NCBI RefSeq assembly: GCF_964355755.1
Contig: NC_092671.1
Span: forward strand, 11,731,001-11,795,000
DNA from: Antedon mediterranea
Taxonomy: Eukaryota > Echinodermata > Crinoidea > Comatulida > Antedonidae
Length of the DNA stretch: 64,000 bases
Reading direction: 5' to 3'
Below are positions 24,880 to 35,523 of the stretch, one piece after another (the first letter of the stretch is position 1; the number at the start of each line of letters is the position of its first letter). The position numbers and the translations under genes were made by a program. The notes under the pieces are model-generated. The model saw nothing but the letters and a program-made list of their open reading frames with translations. It was not told where the DNA came from and did not search any database.

Positions 24880-25430
24880 CCAACTGATCGAGGGTTTGGC
24901 TAACTGTTTGATATCCATTCATTAAACTGCTTAAATTGCTAATTGCTTGGTTGTAACATTTACATTAACAATATTCATTTTGGAAGGCCAATCTTAGAAT
25001 ATTTTCACTTAATTTTATTCATTAAGATTACATATTTATCATGGGTGATCATTAATGATAATAACGGTACATAAATATTTCATGATGACGTCATGAACAA
25101 TCTCCCGTCATTGGGATTATTATTAGACGGATTTTTTTTATATCTTTAAAATAGTTTATGGTTTTTATGGTGAGGTATTGCATTGCCCAACACATAAATC
25201 AAGATTTATAACAACATTGAGACAGCAATGTTTTGATGATTTTTTTGTGAGGAACTTTCACGCATGTCAAGTCGACATAAATTGCAATATTGATGATAAT
25301 AACATAAACTAATCAGTCTTGTAATTTAGTTTTATATGACGAGCCAACAAGTGAGTGAACAATTGATAGGCGGTCGGGAAAGAATGTATTAATGAGGAGC
25401 TGGATATGATACAATATTATTAGTCGCGTG
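24880..25430. other. Upstream of the eight-cysteine gene; no gene seen
   Basis: AT-rich DNA with ATGATGACGTCATGAAC at about 25082, a CRE-like palindrome of the type that marks the satellite units, but without surrounding satellite similarity. Confidence 0.35.
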
Positions 25431-25431
25431 G

Positions 25432-25541
25432 ACACGACTCTATAGTTCACTTTGTAGGTCGGTCGGTCGGTCTGTCGGTCTGTCTGTCGGTCCGGTATCA
25501 CTATGCGTTTAGCACGCGACTTATGGCTGTTGACCTTGTTT
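25432..25541 (-). mobile_element. Short HINE-like (ACMG)n cassette
   Basis: Core-less version of the 11868-12687 element in reverse orientation. Hairpin AGTCG..CGACT (25432-25449), CTATAGTTCACTTTG, microsatellite of GGTC/TGTC (25457-25493), CCGGTATCACTATGCG, subterminal AGCACGCGACT, then the conserved outer flank TTATGGCTGTTGACCTTG. Confidence 0.75.
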
Positions 25542-26006
25542 ATTGTCACTTTAACAACGAGGTACAAATGAAATTTGGTTGGTTGGTTTACATTTTGATT
25601 TGATTACAATGAATACAAATAAAGCGTGTAACCAATGAATCTAAAGATATCTTACCAACTTGCTATAAATATCATCATACACAAAATAATGCAAATACAA
25701 TAAAAACTATAATATTAATTGCAACCCTTTAGTAGGTTAGATAAGTAATATAAATTAATTAAATACTCGTCCGAAGCAATTATCGTGATATAGGTTTATG
25801 AATAGTAATTAATTTGTAAGTCGTACACTAAGTGAATAACAACTTAATTCTGCTTTTGTACAGCCATTAGTATAATTATTTATTCCACATATATCGCGAT
25901 ATTTTACGTGTTAATCGAAAGTGAACCTCTCACATACTTCGTCTGCGCACCGAAATGAAAGCCGGTTTCCACTACATGAAAATATTCGCGCAAATCGAAC
26001 ATTTAG

Positions 26007-26162
26007 CCGATTTTCCACTTGACCAATTTGTTCACGCGAATCGAAAGCGTCAACTTATACGCATGCGTATTCATGTTTCCATCTTCCATATCTGTCTCTA
26101 CGCATGCGTATAAGCTGACGCTTTCGATTCGCGCGAAAATAATTCGCCTAGTGGAAAATCGG
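26007..26162. mobile_element. Inverted-repeat MITE, 156 bp
   Basis: CCGATTTTCCAC at the left is mirrored by GTGGAAAATCGG at the right. Inside, GCGAATCGAAAGCGTCA pairs with TGACGCTTTCGATTCGC, and TACGCATGCGTA occurs twice around a 35-bp centre. It could form an almost continuous hairpin. Confidence 0.8.
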
Positions 26163-26460
26163 TTTTATGATTTTGTCGCGCATCTTTGTTTGGCTTTCTC
26201 TCATTCTCACGAAATTTTCTCGTTTTCAAAAGTTTATAAATAAATAACGTTCATTACTACGGTATATAATATCACTGGGTGGTTCAGTGTTTCTTTATGT
26301 CTGTAAATGTATACTAATATACAATTGGCAGGCATTGATATTATATAAACGGTAAAAATACATGTTTTTTGGATTATACCATTTTCTTGTTCGGTTTCCC
26401 CCCGATTTAACAGAATCGTAAAGGGGAAACAACGGCGATTGATTGATAGAGAAGGCGTAA

Positions 26461-26546
26461 CATACTTGCAACACGAAAAAGACCCACTTGGAATTTAAAA
26501 AAAAAAGAAGAATTGAAACGACAGTAATAAAATGTATTGTGTACAT
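26461..26546 (-). other. Possible signal-peptide exon or 83-codon frame
   Basis: An ATG at 26546-26544 opens a hydrophobic start (MYTIHFITVVSILLFFL). It may splice at AA|GTATGT after 26461 or read on to 26295 as an 83-codon frame. No homology. It lies only 46 bp from the divergent plus-strand candidate at 26593, so at most one is likely real. Confidence 0.2.
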
Positions 26547-26592
26547 TGAAATGCGATCCTAAAATACAATAACAAACGTATAAAGTGACGAA

Positions 26593-26650
26593 ATGCTCCG
26601 TTTGCTACAACTTGTAGTCGTACTATTTTTCTACTTTTCATTAGTGTCAG
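26593..26650 (+). other. Possible signal-peptide exon, plus strand
   Basis: ATG followed by MLRLLQLVVVLFFYFSLVS and a CAG|GTTATA donor in phase 1, the same phase and style as exon 1 of the eight-cysteine gene. If not spliced, the frame ends after 30 codons. A possible partner exon is at 28371; no exon between them was identified. Confidence 0.25.
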
Positions 26651-27360
26651 GTTATACCCGTGTACTAAAAAATAGAGACATATAAATGCTCTGTAAAATG
26701 ATCCTAAAAAAATAATAACAATAAATTAGTCTTTGAACCACTTATATGCACTGATTTATGTAACAAATTAAAACAATCTCAACCATTTAAATGACATTCT
26801 CAGCTCCATGTTATTTTGTGGTTATTAACACGTTAAATATACAACTATATACACATTCATTGCCAAATAATCATAACACGTGGTACAATAATAATAATGC
26901 AAATCGGCAGAGATGGCGCTTTTCAAATGTGGAAAATAATGATAAAAAAACAGTTGAAAAATAATTAATTGCTCAAATGGCTTTCGTAGTTTTTACATTA
27001 AAAGATATTTGTCGTTTTATTGTCTTTAATTCACATTTTTATTTATGAAAACAAATTACAGATGTGTTACATCAGGTGTAAAACTCTTGAAGGAACTGTT
27101 ACCACGTCGTCTATCATGACAAATAATTAGGAATATCACTAGTAAAGTATGTTTCATGCAATGTGTATGTTGACCAGTTGTAATATTCTTGTTGCTTGTG
27201 TTTTGCAAACATATGCTCCATAACTAAAACATGTATTGTATCCTTATATATTTAAGGATAGTTGGCGAATTTTCTTTTTTTTTTCTGTTTGTTGATATAG
27301 ATGAAATTTCCGAAATAATAGAAATTGAAATGACTGTCTAATAGTAGGCCTAAATCGTAA
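26651..27360. other. No gene recognised
   Basis: AT-rich. A short frame after a CAG at 27060 (MCYIRCKTLEG, a C-x3-C pair) is open for 22 codons, but its phase does not fit the exon at 26593 and the acceptor has a poor pyrimidine tract. Confidence 0.3.
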
Positions 27361-27669
27361 TTTTGTCTGAAAGTCTGGTTCACACTATAATAATAATTAC
27401 GTAATTATTTTTGCAATTTTTTAAATCCTATTTTTATATGACACTCATATTTCTAACCATTATGATGTTTTCATCTTTAATCTTTCTTGAAATGTTAGTA
27501 TTTGTTGCATTTTTGTCTGAAAGTCTGGTTCACACTATATATATATCTGCTATATAAGGGTTTTTATTGCAATTTTTTAAATCCAATTTTTATATGACAC
27601 TCATGTTTTCTAACCGTTTTATGATGTTTTCATGTTTAATCTTTCTTGAAATGTTAGTGTTTGTTGCAT
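27361..27669. repeat. Tandem duplication, 2 x about 150-160 bp
   Basis: Two adjacent copies start at 27361 and 27511 with TTTTGTCTGAAAGTCTGGTT and end with AATGTTAGTRTTTGTTGCAT. They differ mainly in a TA-rich segment and point changes. Confidence 0.85.
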
Positions 27670-27790
27670 TTGTATTTTATCCTTTGGTGTCGTTCTGTCT
27701 GTATTTTACCCATCTTATCATATTCTTATTATGTTTATAACATATAACGCCATAGCCAGAGTGCTTGACGAATTAAATAAATTGAATTGG
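27670..27790 (+). mobile_element. Probable LINE 3' tail
   Basis: T-rich DNA with TTCTTATTATGTTTATAAC, then CATAGCCAGAGTGCTTGACG and ATTAAATAAATTGAATTGG, the style of a LINE 3' end. No coding part. Confidence 0.4.
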
Positions 27791-28370
27791 TTGGTTAAGC
27801 TATTACCGTTACGTTACGTTAGTGGATTAAACCCAGATTAAGAAATGTTCCTTTGGCTGATTATGAACGTTATTTGAAAAAGGCATTTACATGTTCAATT
27901 TTGATGTTAAATGTTTTAATCAAAATTAAATCAACTAGCGCATGCACTAACCGTTAATGTAGGGGCCTATAAGGTTTGACTCTTTTAAAGAATGGCGTCC
28001 TCTTTCGTCTAAAGTCTATTTCAGAATTCGCACTCGCAATTGGAAGATATCATAATATTGGTTTTACAGATGCGCAGATGATCGTAATGGTGTGTACTTT
28101 TTGTCTATGTATTTAAATAACAATGAACACAATGTAAACATTTAGCTGATTTTATTTTCATGTAACTATTAGATTTAATTTACACGCAGAGTATAACAAT
28201 TGTGACAACTTACTCTTGGATGTTCAACGATTAGGCCAACAACAACAACGCCATGACTCGTTTCAAACTATGACCGTGTGAACCGAGACAACAAACTGTA
28301 TTTAAAGCTACCAGTCAGCCTGTATTACGTATGCTAATTACAATTTAGCATAATAGAGCAAGTGCTCGAC

Positions 28371-28445
28371 ATGCCAGTCGTAATGTGCAATCTTCACTTT
28401 TATAACGATGCATGTCATCCCCGATGCTATATTGCTATTCTTTTT
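28371..28445 (+). other. Cysteine-rich open stretch, possible exon remnant
   Basis: After ATAATAG (weak acceptor) a phase-1 frame reads through MPVVMCNLHFYNDACHPRCY. The spacing C-N-x7-C-x3-C is identical to the second half of exon 3 of the eight-cysteine gene. A HINE-like cassette begins right after it, so the exon end, if any, may be disrupted. On the minus strand the same stretch contains TATAAAAG. This could be chance. Confidence 0.2.
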
Positions 28446-28556
28446 AGTCGCGTGCAACGCGACTCTACAGCTCACTTTGTCGGTCGGTTGGTCGGTTGGT
28501 TAGTCAGTAAACACTAACTTGAGCACGCGACTGCAGCCATGTATATGGCCTTGTTT
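28446..28556 (-). mobile_element. Short HINE-like (ACMG)n cassette
   Basis: Perfect hairpin AGTCGCGT-GCA-ACGCGACT (28446-28464), CTACAGCTCACTTTG, a degenerate TCGG/TTGG microsatellite, then AGCACGCGACT and a small outer hairpin GCCAT-GTAT-ATGGC, ending CCTTGTTTTG. Same architecture as 25432-25541. Confidence 0.75.
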
Positions 28557-28867
28557 TGTTTCGTTCGTAGTCAATGGGTCTTTAGAAACGAGAGAGTAAA
28601 TCTTTGATATTACAACTTCTGAATAAATATGTGATGACATCACAAATTAAAGTTGGCATGCTATAGAACGATATTTAACTACGACAAAGTGCTCAGAGTA
28701 TTTTATTTTAATTTAACAATTGACATATTTGTTTCTTGATACTCACATACATATATTGTGGCCTATAAACAGGCTATCACAATTAATGTTACAAATACAC
28801 AAATGTAAACCTATCTATAAATAATTGTACAAGATAATTATTTACATGTTCTTACAATTTCAATATA

Positions 28868-29050
28868 TTCAGATTCAGATTCAGATTCAGATAATATTTA
28901 TTTAGATAATAATGAATGAATATATACAAAATAGAAAAAAGATATTAAAGTGAACATAGATAAAGCAGTAATTGGTAGTCATTATTATCATGGATCCCTT
29001 CTAGAAGTTAAAAACTTGTCTCGTAGGGACCCATAACAAAACACATTACT
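28868..29050 (-). mobile_element. LINE 3' tail with (ATTCAG)n end
   Basis: Read on the minus strand: GGGTCCCTACGAGACAAG, a T-rich 3' UTR, then AATAAATATTATC and about four TCTGAA repeats, the 3' microsatellite tail typical of CR1/L2-like LINEs. 5'-truncated. Confidence 0.6.
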
Positions 29051-29449
29051 AAAAAAATAAAAATAACCTAGAATATATAATTATATAATTTAGGATAAAA
29101 ACTTACAGTATAATAACATAACTAACATCTTCTTTATAAAAATTATTTAAATTATATTTCAATAGTTTCATGATAATTGTTATTAATGTAAATATCCTCC
29201 CAACGACCTTCCATCTCTTCTGTTAACTGTACTGCGCGTGCGCGTGAGAAATAAATAATACTATATAGAGCCATTTAAAAAACGATTACGTAGAAAATAA
29301 ATAAACTATATAGGTATAATCAATAGTTTCTGACATTATGTAAAAATCTAACAATAAAGTAGATGCATGTCTATACCTGCCAACTCTCACGCATAATGCA
29401 TGATTACTTTCATAAGTTTATATAAAGGCCTATATATAAATATAAACAA
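29051..29449. other. AT-rich DNA downstream of the EGF-type gene
   Basis: No gene seen. Confidence 0.35.
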
Positions 29450-29455
29450 TTTATT
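29450..29455 (-). promoter_or_regulatory. Candidate polyadenylation signal of the EGF-type gene
   Basis: AATAAA on the minus strand, 74 bp beyond the stop codon at 29529-29531. Confidence 0.55.
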
Positions 29456-29528
29456 ACATTAACCTAAGAGTAATGTTTACAGAAACAACGGTTGGTCCTT
29501 ATTTTCGTAAAGATTTGAAATTATCGTT

Positions 29529-31849
29529 TTAACCCGACGAGCAGGCGTAAGCGCACATGTCTTCGCGACGACAGTTGTCACAATTATTGACTTAAAGAAA
29601 AAAAAAACATTTAAGATAAATATTGAAATAGGTAACAATGCAACACTACATGTCTATAACAAAACTAACGCATATTTCCTTCCAATGACACAAACTGTAA
29701 ATCATTAGTATATTCGAAGTCAACTTAAATACATACACACAAAACTGTAGACGAACTGAACACACGCCAAACACACAACAACAATCATCACTCATTTTTC
29801 TTTACTAGAGAGTTCCAGGAATAATGTCAATAAAAGGAAAGACATCAATGAAGACGTTAACAGATACCAAAAAGATGAAAAAGTACTGTAAGTCGCGTCC
29901 TCCGGGTATGGTCAGTACTGGGGTGGCCCGGTCGTCAATTAGTGAATACCCCACATGAATGTGTACATTTATTTTTTTTAAATAGAAAATATGCAAATGG
30001 AGAGGAAAATAGAAATTATTTATTTATTTTATATATTAGGCATGGATTACAATAATAAATTAATCTCTGTCCTATTATCCAATAGATGGTAATTCCCCCG
30101 ACACATGGGCTTTTTGTGAACCAGTCCACCGCGGTAACCCCCCTACTCGTCTCGAAAGATGAACTGGGTTATTTAGTGTAAAAATCCTAGAAAGTAGAAA
30201 ACATTTTTCCTTTTTTTCCCTGACTGCACGGGCAAACTACGTACACGGGACCTATTGGTTATAGGGAGAAAAGGTGTGACGTCACGTTTCCTGGCTGCGA
30301 TTTTTTTTTTCGTACATAAGTTGGGGACCCCCTCATGAAACGTCACAAAATAAACATGAATAATTCATCAGTTAAATTTTCTTGTTCCGTGTGCACCCAA
30401 GCGTATAGCAACAAGAAGTGATATACACAAGTGCGGTACGATTCTAGGCCTATCTCCGCTGTTGAAGAATAGCGGCGTTTTGTGTGGATTGTCGAAATAA
30501 TCGGCCTTTAGTTTATGGTGTTTTTAATATAATTTATTACTAAAGAATTACGTGTTAAAATTATAGTTTCTATTAATACTATTAGGCCTAATTATTAGTC
30601 TCTAAACCCATGTCTATTCTAGTAGTAGCTGTGTGGATGTGTGTGACGTGTGTGTGTGTTAGGTATGACCAAAGATTACACTATCTTTGGTGTAATAGTT
30701 ACACTATCTTTGGTATGACACAATCCGAGTAATAAGTCAGCAAAATTAAACAATAAACATTACACAAAAATACATTTTTTATTCTCGTGGGTCAAATCTT
30801 CCCATCTCATGTGTTCATATACGCGCATTTTTAAAGTTCCTTTGAGTACATTGCATATTGTTTGATAATTGATAGCAGAATTAAACAAATACAGTACACA
30901 AATTATACACATTCTTTATTCTTGTGGGTCTAAGCTTTCTTTGGGCTATGTCCAAGAACGCTTGGGTGTGCACACGGAACAACAACTGCGATACGATTCT
31001 TTCTACAATAATAGGCCTAGGATTCTAGGTCAATTCACGTGATTGCCTTCGCGCACTCTTCTTCACACACACGTCCACTATGCAAAATGTGTCGAGGCTA
31101 ATCGACAGCTAGGCAAAACATTAAACTAAGTAGTAATTGGACGTACATAGCCCAAAGACACAAGTCACACACACCGTACCCACACAGCTACTACTAGAAT
31201 ATATACAGGGGTTTAGAGACTAGTAATTAGGCCTAATAGTATCAATAAAACCTATAATTTTAACACGTAATTCTTTAGTAATAAACTATATTAAAAACAC
31301 CATAAACTAAAGGCTGATTATTTCGACAATCCACACAAAACTCCGCTATTCTATTATGAAATCGCACGCGGCATGCAACCACAGCGGAGATAGGCCTAGA
31401 ATCGTACCGCACTTGTGTAATCACTTCTTGTTGCTATACGCTTTGGGTGCACACGGAACAAGAAAATTTAACTGATGAATTATTCATGTTTATTTTGTGA
31501 CGTTTCATGATGGGGTCCCCAACTTATGTACGAAAAAAAAAATCGCCGACCGGACCGATTTTTGGCCTCGGACCATGCTGTCGTGACAGATGCATAGATT
31601 AGAGTAGACTAGATTTAGAAGTAGTGTAATTAATTAGGTACCTGCTTATCGTGTTTAATTATTTCCATGTAAAATTAAATAACGGTGTTAAAATATATTA
31701 TGATTGTGTTAGTAGTAGCCTATACAAACCTCGTTCACAGTTGGTTCCAAAGAATCCAGCCCGACAAAGGCACCGACGATCTGTACCGCCATTCTCCAGT
31801 ATGCACTTACCAGAGTTGTAACATGGATAATGTTCACAGAGATTTGTGT
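29529..31849 (-). CDS. Secreted-type protein with EGF-like domain and cysteine-rich tail (3' part of gene)
   Basis: Two exons (minus): 31849-31730 and 29590-29529. The first is a 120-bp phase 1-1 exon, the classic form of an EGF exon. It encodes C-x4-C-x5-C-x10-C-x-C-x8-C (LCEHYPCYNSGKC, then CLCRAGFFGTNCER), a full EGF pattern; no calcium-binding D-x-[DN]-E is evident. The second joins in phase and adds VNNCDNCRREDMCAYACSSG and a stop. It follows a strong T10CTTTAAG acceptor, and AATAAA lies 74 bp after the stop. The 5' exons, including any signal peptide, were not found. The EGF exon also holds a perfect internal donor (CTG|GTAAGT, 31806-31811), likewise phase 1, so a short isoform is possible. 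The intron carries TIR element E1 and a 372-bp repeat. Alternatively the last exon could splice on at TCGG|GTTAAA. Confidence 0.6.
29819..29891 (+). other. Possible small plus-strand exon with dibasic site
   Basis: It is preceded by a strong acceptor (CATTTTTCTTTACTAG) and contains a consensus donor (ACT|GTAAGT at 29887). In phase 1 it reads ESSRNNVNKRKDINED and on to a stop at 29889-29891; in phase 0 it stays open. The KR pair suggests a peptide precursor only weakly. No partner exon is proven. Confidence 0.2.
29925..30296. repeat. 372-bp direct repeat, copy A
   Basis: Almost identical to 35524-35895. It starts GGCCCGGTCGTCAATTAGTG and ends TGACGTCACGTTTCCTGGCT. It contains the 3' half of the tRNA-SINE in reverse (30010-30185, minus: TTTCGAGACGAGTAGGGG). 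Confidence 0.9.
30010..30185 (-). mobile_element. SINE 3' half inside copy A
   Basis: On the minus strand CATCTTTCGAGACGAGTAGG, then TTACCGCGGTGGACTGG and an ATAAATAAATAA tail. It matches the body of the SINE at 16300. The tRNA head is missing. Confidence 0.65.
30297..31546. mobile_element. TIR element E1, 1.25 kb
   Basis: Terminal inverted repeats start GCGATTTTTTTTTCGTAC / GTACGAAAAAAAAAATCGC and continue as AAGTTGGGGACCCC over arms of about 350 bp. The interior holds the palindromic segment CCAAAGATTACACTATC..GGTGTAATAG. No long frame, so non-autonomous. Nearly identical to E2 at 34277. It lies in the intron of the EGF-type gene. Confidence 0.9.
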
Positions 31850-31955
31850 CTAAAATATCAAAGAAGATATATTAAATAATAAAAATAAATAATGTTTATT
31901 TGAAATACCAGTGCATCAAGATTGTATAACAGTAGCGAAATAGTGTGAACACATT

Positions 31956-32087
31956 TCAATGGACCGCTCTGAAAGCTTTTATCCAAAAGTTGGCGTGTTG
32001 ATCCAGAAAGAAAGTAACGTCAGCGATCTGGTCGAGTGATGATCTCTTCGTTGCCGCTGTTTCGCGTAGAACGTCCAGCAGTGAAAC
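31956..32087 (-). other. Uncharacterised exon-like frame
   Basis: After TGATTTAG, 43 codons run to TGA: VSLLDVLRETAATKRSSLDQ and then IADVTFFLDQHANFWIKAF. The composition looks coding and is GC-richer than the flanks, but the acceptor has a weak pyrimidine tract. It lies 107 bp upstream of the EGF exon on the same strand, yet ends in a stop, so it would belong to another gene or be chance. The plus strand is also open here for 26 codons from an ATG at 31959. Confidence 0.25.
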
Positions 32088-32192
32088 CTAAATCATGAAT
32101 GGGGAAGCCGGTCGTCCCTCCCCTGGTAACCCTCTTATTAAACCTACAGATCACAATCAACATTAAACGTGAATAATGTTCTCAGCTTCAAG

Positions 32193-32240
32193 CCCGTAGC
32201 CAGGATTTTTACAGGGGGGTTCTTTTTTCCCAAAAAGGCC
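32193..32240. mobile_element. Transposon terminus remnant
   Basis: AAGCCCGTAGCCAGGATTTT followed by TACAGGGGGG is a terminus style widely repeated in invertebrate genomes. The rest of the element is not delimited. Confidence 0.4.
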
Positions 32241-34276
32241 CCTCTTATGGGAATTACCTCCGGTGTAAACCAGCTTATATGATTTAATATCAAACGATCA
32301 AAACACCAATGACCAGGACCTTGGCCTCATCATGGTTGGGGCAAGGGTAAGAAAAATTGGAAAAGATAGAGCGCTACAGGGGCGGTCGCAGACTCGCAGG
32401 ACTATTTTAAGAGGATTGCCCAAAGACTCCAGTGCTGTAGACAATGAGTATTTGAGCAAGAAAATTGTTAAATGACACCCACTACATGGTACTCTCGCAC
32501 GTAAAATTCATAATAAATTGCACCTCTAGTTCGACGGAAATGTCACTCACTCATAGTGCGCTAGCAAACAGAGGATCGTAGCATAATGTTATTCGACCAG
32601 TAATAAAAACATACGCGACTAACAATAGGCCTATAGGATAACATTTTTGTTTTCGTTCAATGCGAACGTCACGGGGAAGTTCCCGATGAAGGTACTTCTG
32701 GTACGGTATTACATTTTAATAACTGTAGGCCTACTCAATTATTGTAAATTTATTAGCAATTAATAATTTTAAAAAGTTATACAAAAAATATGAAGCTGCT
32801 GCTATAAATATATTGCGCAAATCTTTAAATTGTGTTATATTCAATTAAATGCTAAATAAAGTCAGATGTTAAAACCACAATTTCAAAAATTCATTTTTTA
32901 TTTATCCACTATAAACTTTAAAAAAGTGTTGTTTAAACCACACTCCAAAATAAAACAAAGAAAATTATGATATGACATTTGCAGAAGGAAGCAAACTTTG
33001 CTCTGCTTCCGGTATATACACGGTTACAATTTCGGAACTTCCATAAATTACTACGGAAATTCGGCCTAATATTTACGGACGATGGAAATGAAGATAAATA
33101 GGGTACTACACGCATCGGAAAAAAAAACTATACGCACAATTATGATTTGGCCTAAAAATTGGCTTTAGATTATGGAAAACCCCCGGCAAAACGCAATAAT
33201 TATGACAAATCGATTATCAGCCTTGGTAATATGCCTAATATTTAAAAGGAATGAATATAAGCTATATTTTTGTTTTGTCAAAAAGTTCATATTATGTGAA
33301 TGCTTGATCCATTAGAGGTAATCTGTGATAGTTTTTATTGCTTGTATTATAACACAAGTTCATTTTGGATTTTCAGTAAATTACCAATGGTTTATTTAAG
33401 GTCAACACTGTAACTAATGCCTCACTATTCAATCAAAATGTTATTATTATACTACTAACTATATTGTTGAAAAATGGATTGCGTGATATCAAAATGGATT
33501 GATGTAAAACGTAACAAAGATACGATCTTGTCTGGTATTCATACAGTGATGAAGCGGAGGGTTGTTTTTGTAGCGTTCCATTTAAAATAATTTTTGTTAC
33601 AAAGATATATTTTGGTTGTGAAGATCGCTAAATTCGTTGGCGCCAGACTTGCTTCTTTTACCAATTTTAACAATAAGCTAACAACAAAACATTGAACAAT
33701 GATAAAATGCCATAATGCTGTAACTACTTTATAACTAAGTCTATCAAGTTCCGAGTTTGCTCAGCTACCGACGCGGTATAATTCTCTGTTAATTCTGAAA
33801 TTCGGCCTAATATTACGGACGTATACGGAAATGAAGATAAACTGGGTACTACACGGAAAAATAAACCTATATACGCAAAACTATGATTTGGCCTTAACTT
33901 ATGGAAAAACGCAATAATTATGAACAAATTGACGACCCATATGACGGGTTTTTCCCGAACACACTGTGTGTTGGCCTCCTTTCGTACCTCTCATCAAGAG
34001 AGAGATACATCTCCCTGCTCTCTGACGCGCGCACCACAAGAAACTAGTCAATCAGAAATTTGTTCTGCGTATGTTCAGAAATATATCTACTTTTATCTGT
34101 GCGCGGTATAAGTAGGCCTATTGGTGACTGCTGTGCCAATTTACAAATATTCTCTTTCAGACTGGACTTCTATATAACGTATGAATATGGATATTGTATA
34201 CGAAGAAATGGGACTCAATTTTAATTTAGTGGCAGAAACAACATTTAGTATGAAATTAAGGGTGTTGCCCGGGCCG
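32241..34276. repeat. Unique DNA with a dispersed direct repeat pair
   Basis: The segment ATTCGGCCTAATATT followed by ACGGACG..GGAAATGAAGATAAA, GGGTACTACACG and ATGATTTGGCC occurs at about 33055-33215 and about 33795-33930, in the same orientation and with indels. No exon was recognised; the frames at 32933 and 33724 are parts of these copies. Confidence 0.6.
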
Positions 34277-35523
34277 CGATTTTTTTTTTCGTACATAAGT
34301 TGGGGACCCCCTCATGAAACGTCACAAAATAAACATGAATAATTCATCAGTTAAATTTTCTTGTTCCGTGTGCACCCAAGCGTATAGCAACAAGAAGTGA
34401 TATACACAAGTGCGGTACGATTCTAGGCCTATCTCCGCTGTTGAAGAATAGCGGCGTTTTGTGTGGATTGTCGAAATAATCGGCCTTTAGTTTATGGTGT
34501 TTTTAATATAATTTATTACTAAAGAATTACGTGTTAAAATTATAGTTTCTATTAATACTATTAGGCCTAATTATTAGTCTCTAAACCCATGTCTATTCTA
34601 GTAGTAGCTGTGTGGATGTGTGTGACGTGTGTGTGTGTTAGGTATGACCAAAGATTACACTATCTTTGGTGTAATAGTTACACTATCTTTGGTATGACAC
34701 AATCCGAGTAATAAGTCAGCAAAATTAAACAATAAACATTACACAAAAATACATTTTTTATTCTCGTGGGTCAAATCTTCCCATCTCATGTGTTCATATA
34801 CGCGCATTTTTAAAGTTCCTTTGAGTACATTGCATATTGTTTGATAATTGATAGCAGAATTAAAAAAATACAGTACACAAATTATACACATTCTTTATTC
34901 TTGTGGGTCTAAGCTTTCTTTGGGCTATGTCCAAGAACGCTTGGGTGCACACGGAACAACAACTGCGATACGATTCTTTCTACAATAATAGGCCTAGGAT
35001 TCTAGGTCAATTCACGTGATTGCCTTCGCGCACTCTTCTTCACACACACGTCCACTATGCAAAATGTGTCGAGGCTAATCGACAGCTAGGCAAAACATTA
35101 AACTAAGTAGTAATTGGACGTACATAGCCCAAAGACACAAGTCACACACACCGTACCCACACAGCTACTACTAGAATATATACAGGGGTTTAGAGACTAG
35201 TAATTAGGCCTAATAGTATCAATAAAACCTATAATTTTAACACGTAATTCTTTAGTAATAAACTATATTAAAAACACCATAAACTAAAGGCTGATTATTT
35301 CGACAATCCACACAAAACTCCGCTATTCTATTATGAAATCGCACGCGGCATGCAACCACAGCGGAGATAGGCCTAGAATCGTACCGCACTTGTGTAATCA
35401 CTTCTTGTTGCTATACGCTTTGGGTGCACACGGAACAAGAAAATTTAACTGATGAATTATTCATGTTTATTTTGTGACGTTTCATGATGGGGTCCCCAAC
35501 TTATGTACGAAAAAAAAAATCGC
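34277..35523. mobile_element. TIR element E2, 1.25 kb
   Basis: Same orientation and almost base-for-base the same as E1, differing by a few small indels and substitutions (for example AATTAAACAAATAC in E1 against AATTAAAAAAATAC in E2). GCCCGG occurs on both sides (TTGCCCGG|GCC... and ...GCG|GCCCGGTC), a possible short target duplication. Copy A' follows directly. Confidence 0.9.

Noticed and set aside
29805-29996. Minus-strand 63-codon frame
   Set aside because: It crosses the boundary of copy A and is antisense to the better splice-flanked plus-strand stretch; no homology.
31685-31879. Plus-strand frame with a hydrophobic start over the EGF exon
   Set aside because: It begins at a GTG, and the minus strand holds the clear EGF pattern with splice sites; this is its antisense shadow.
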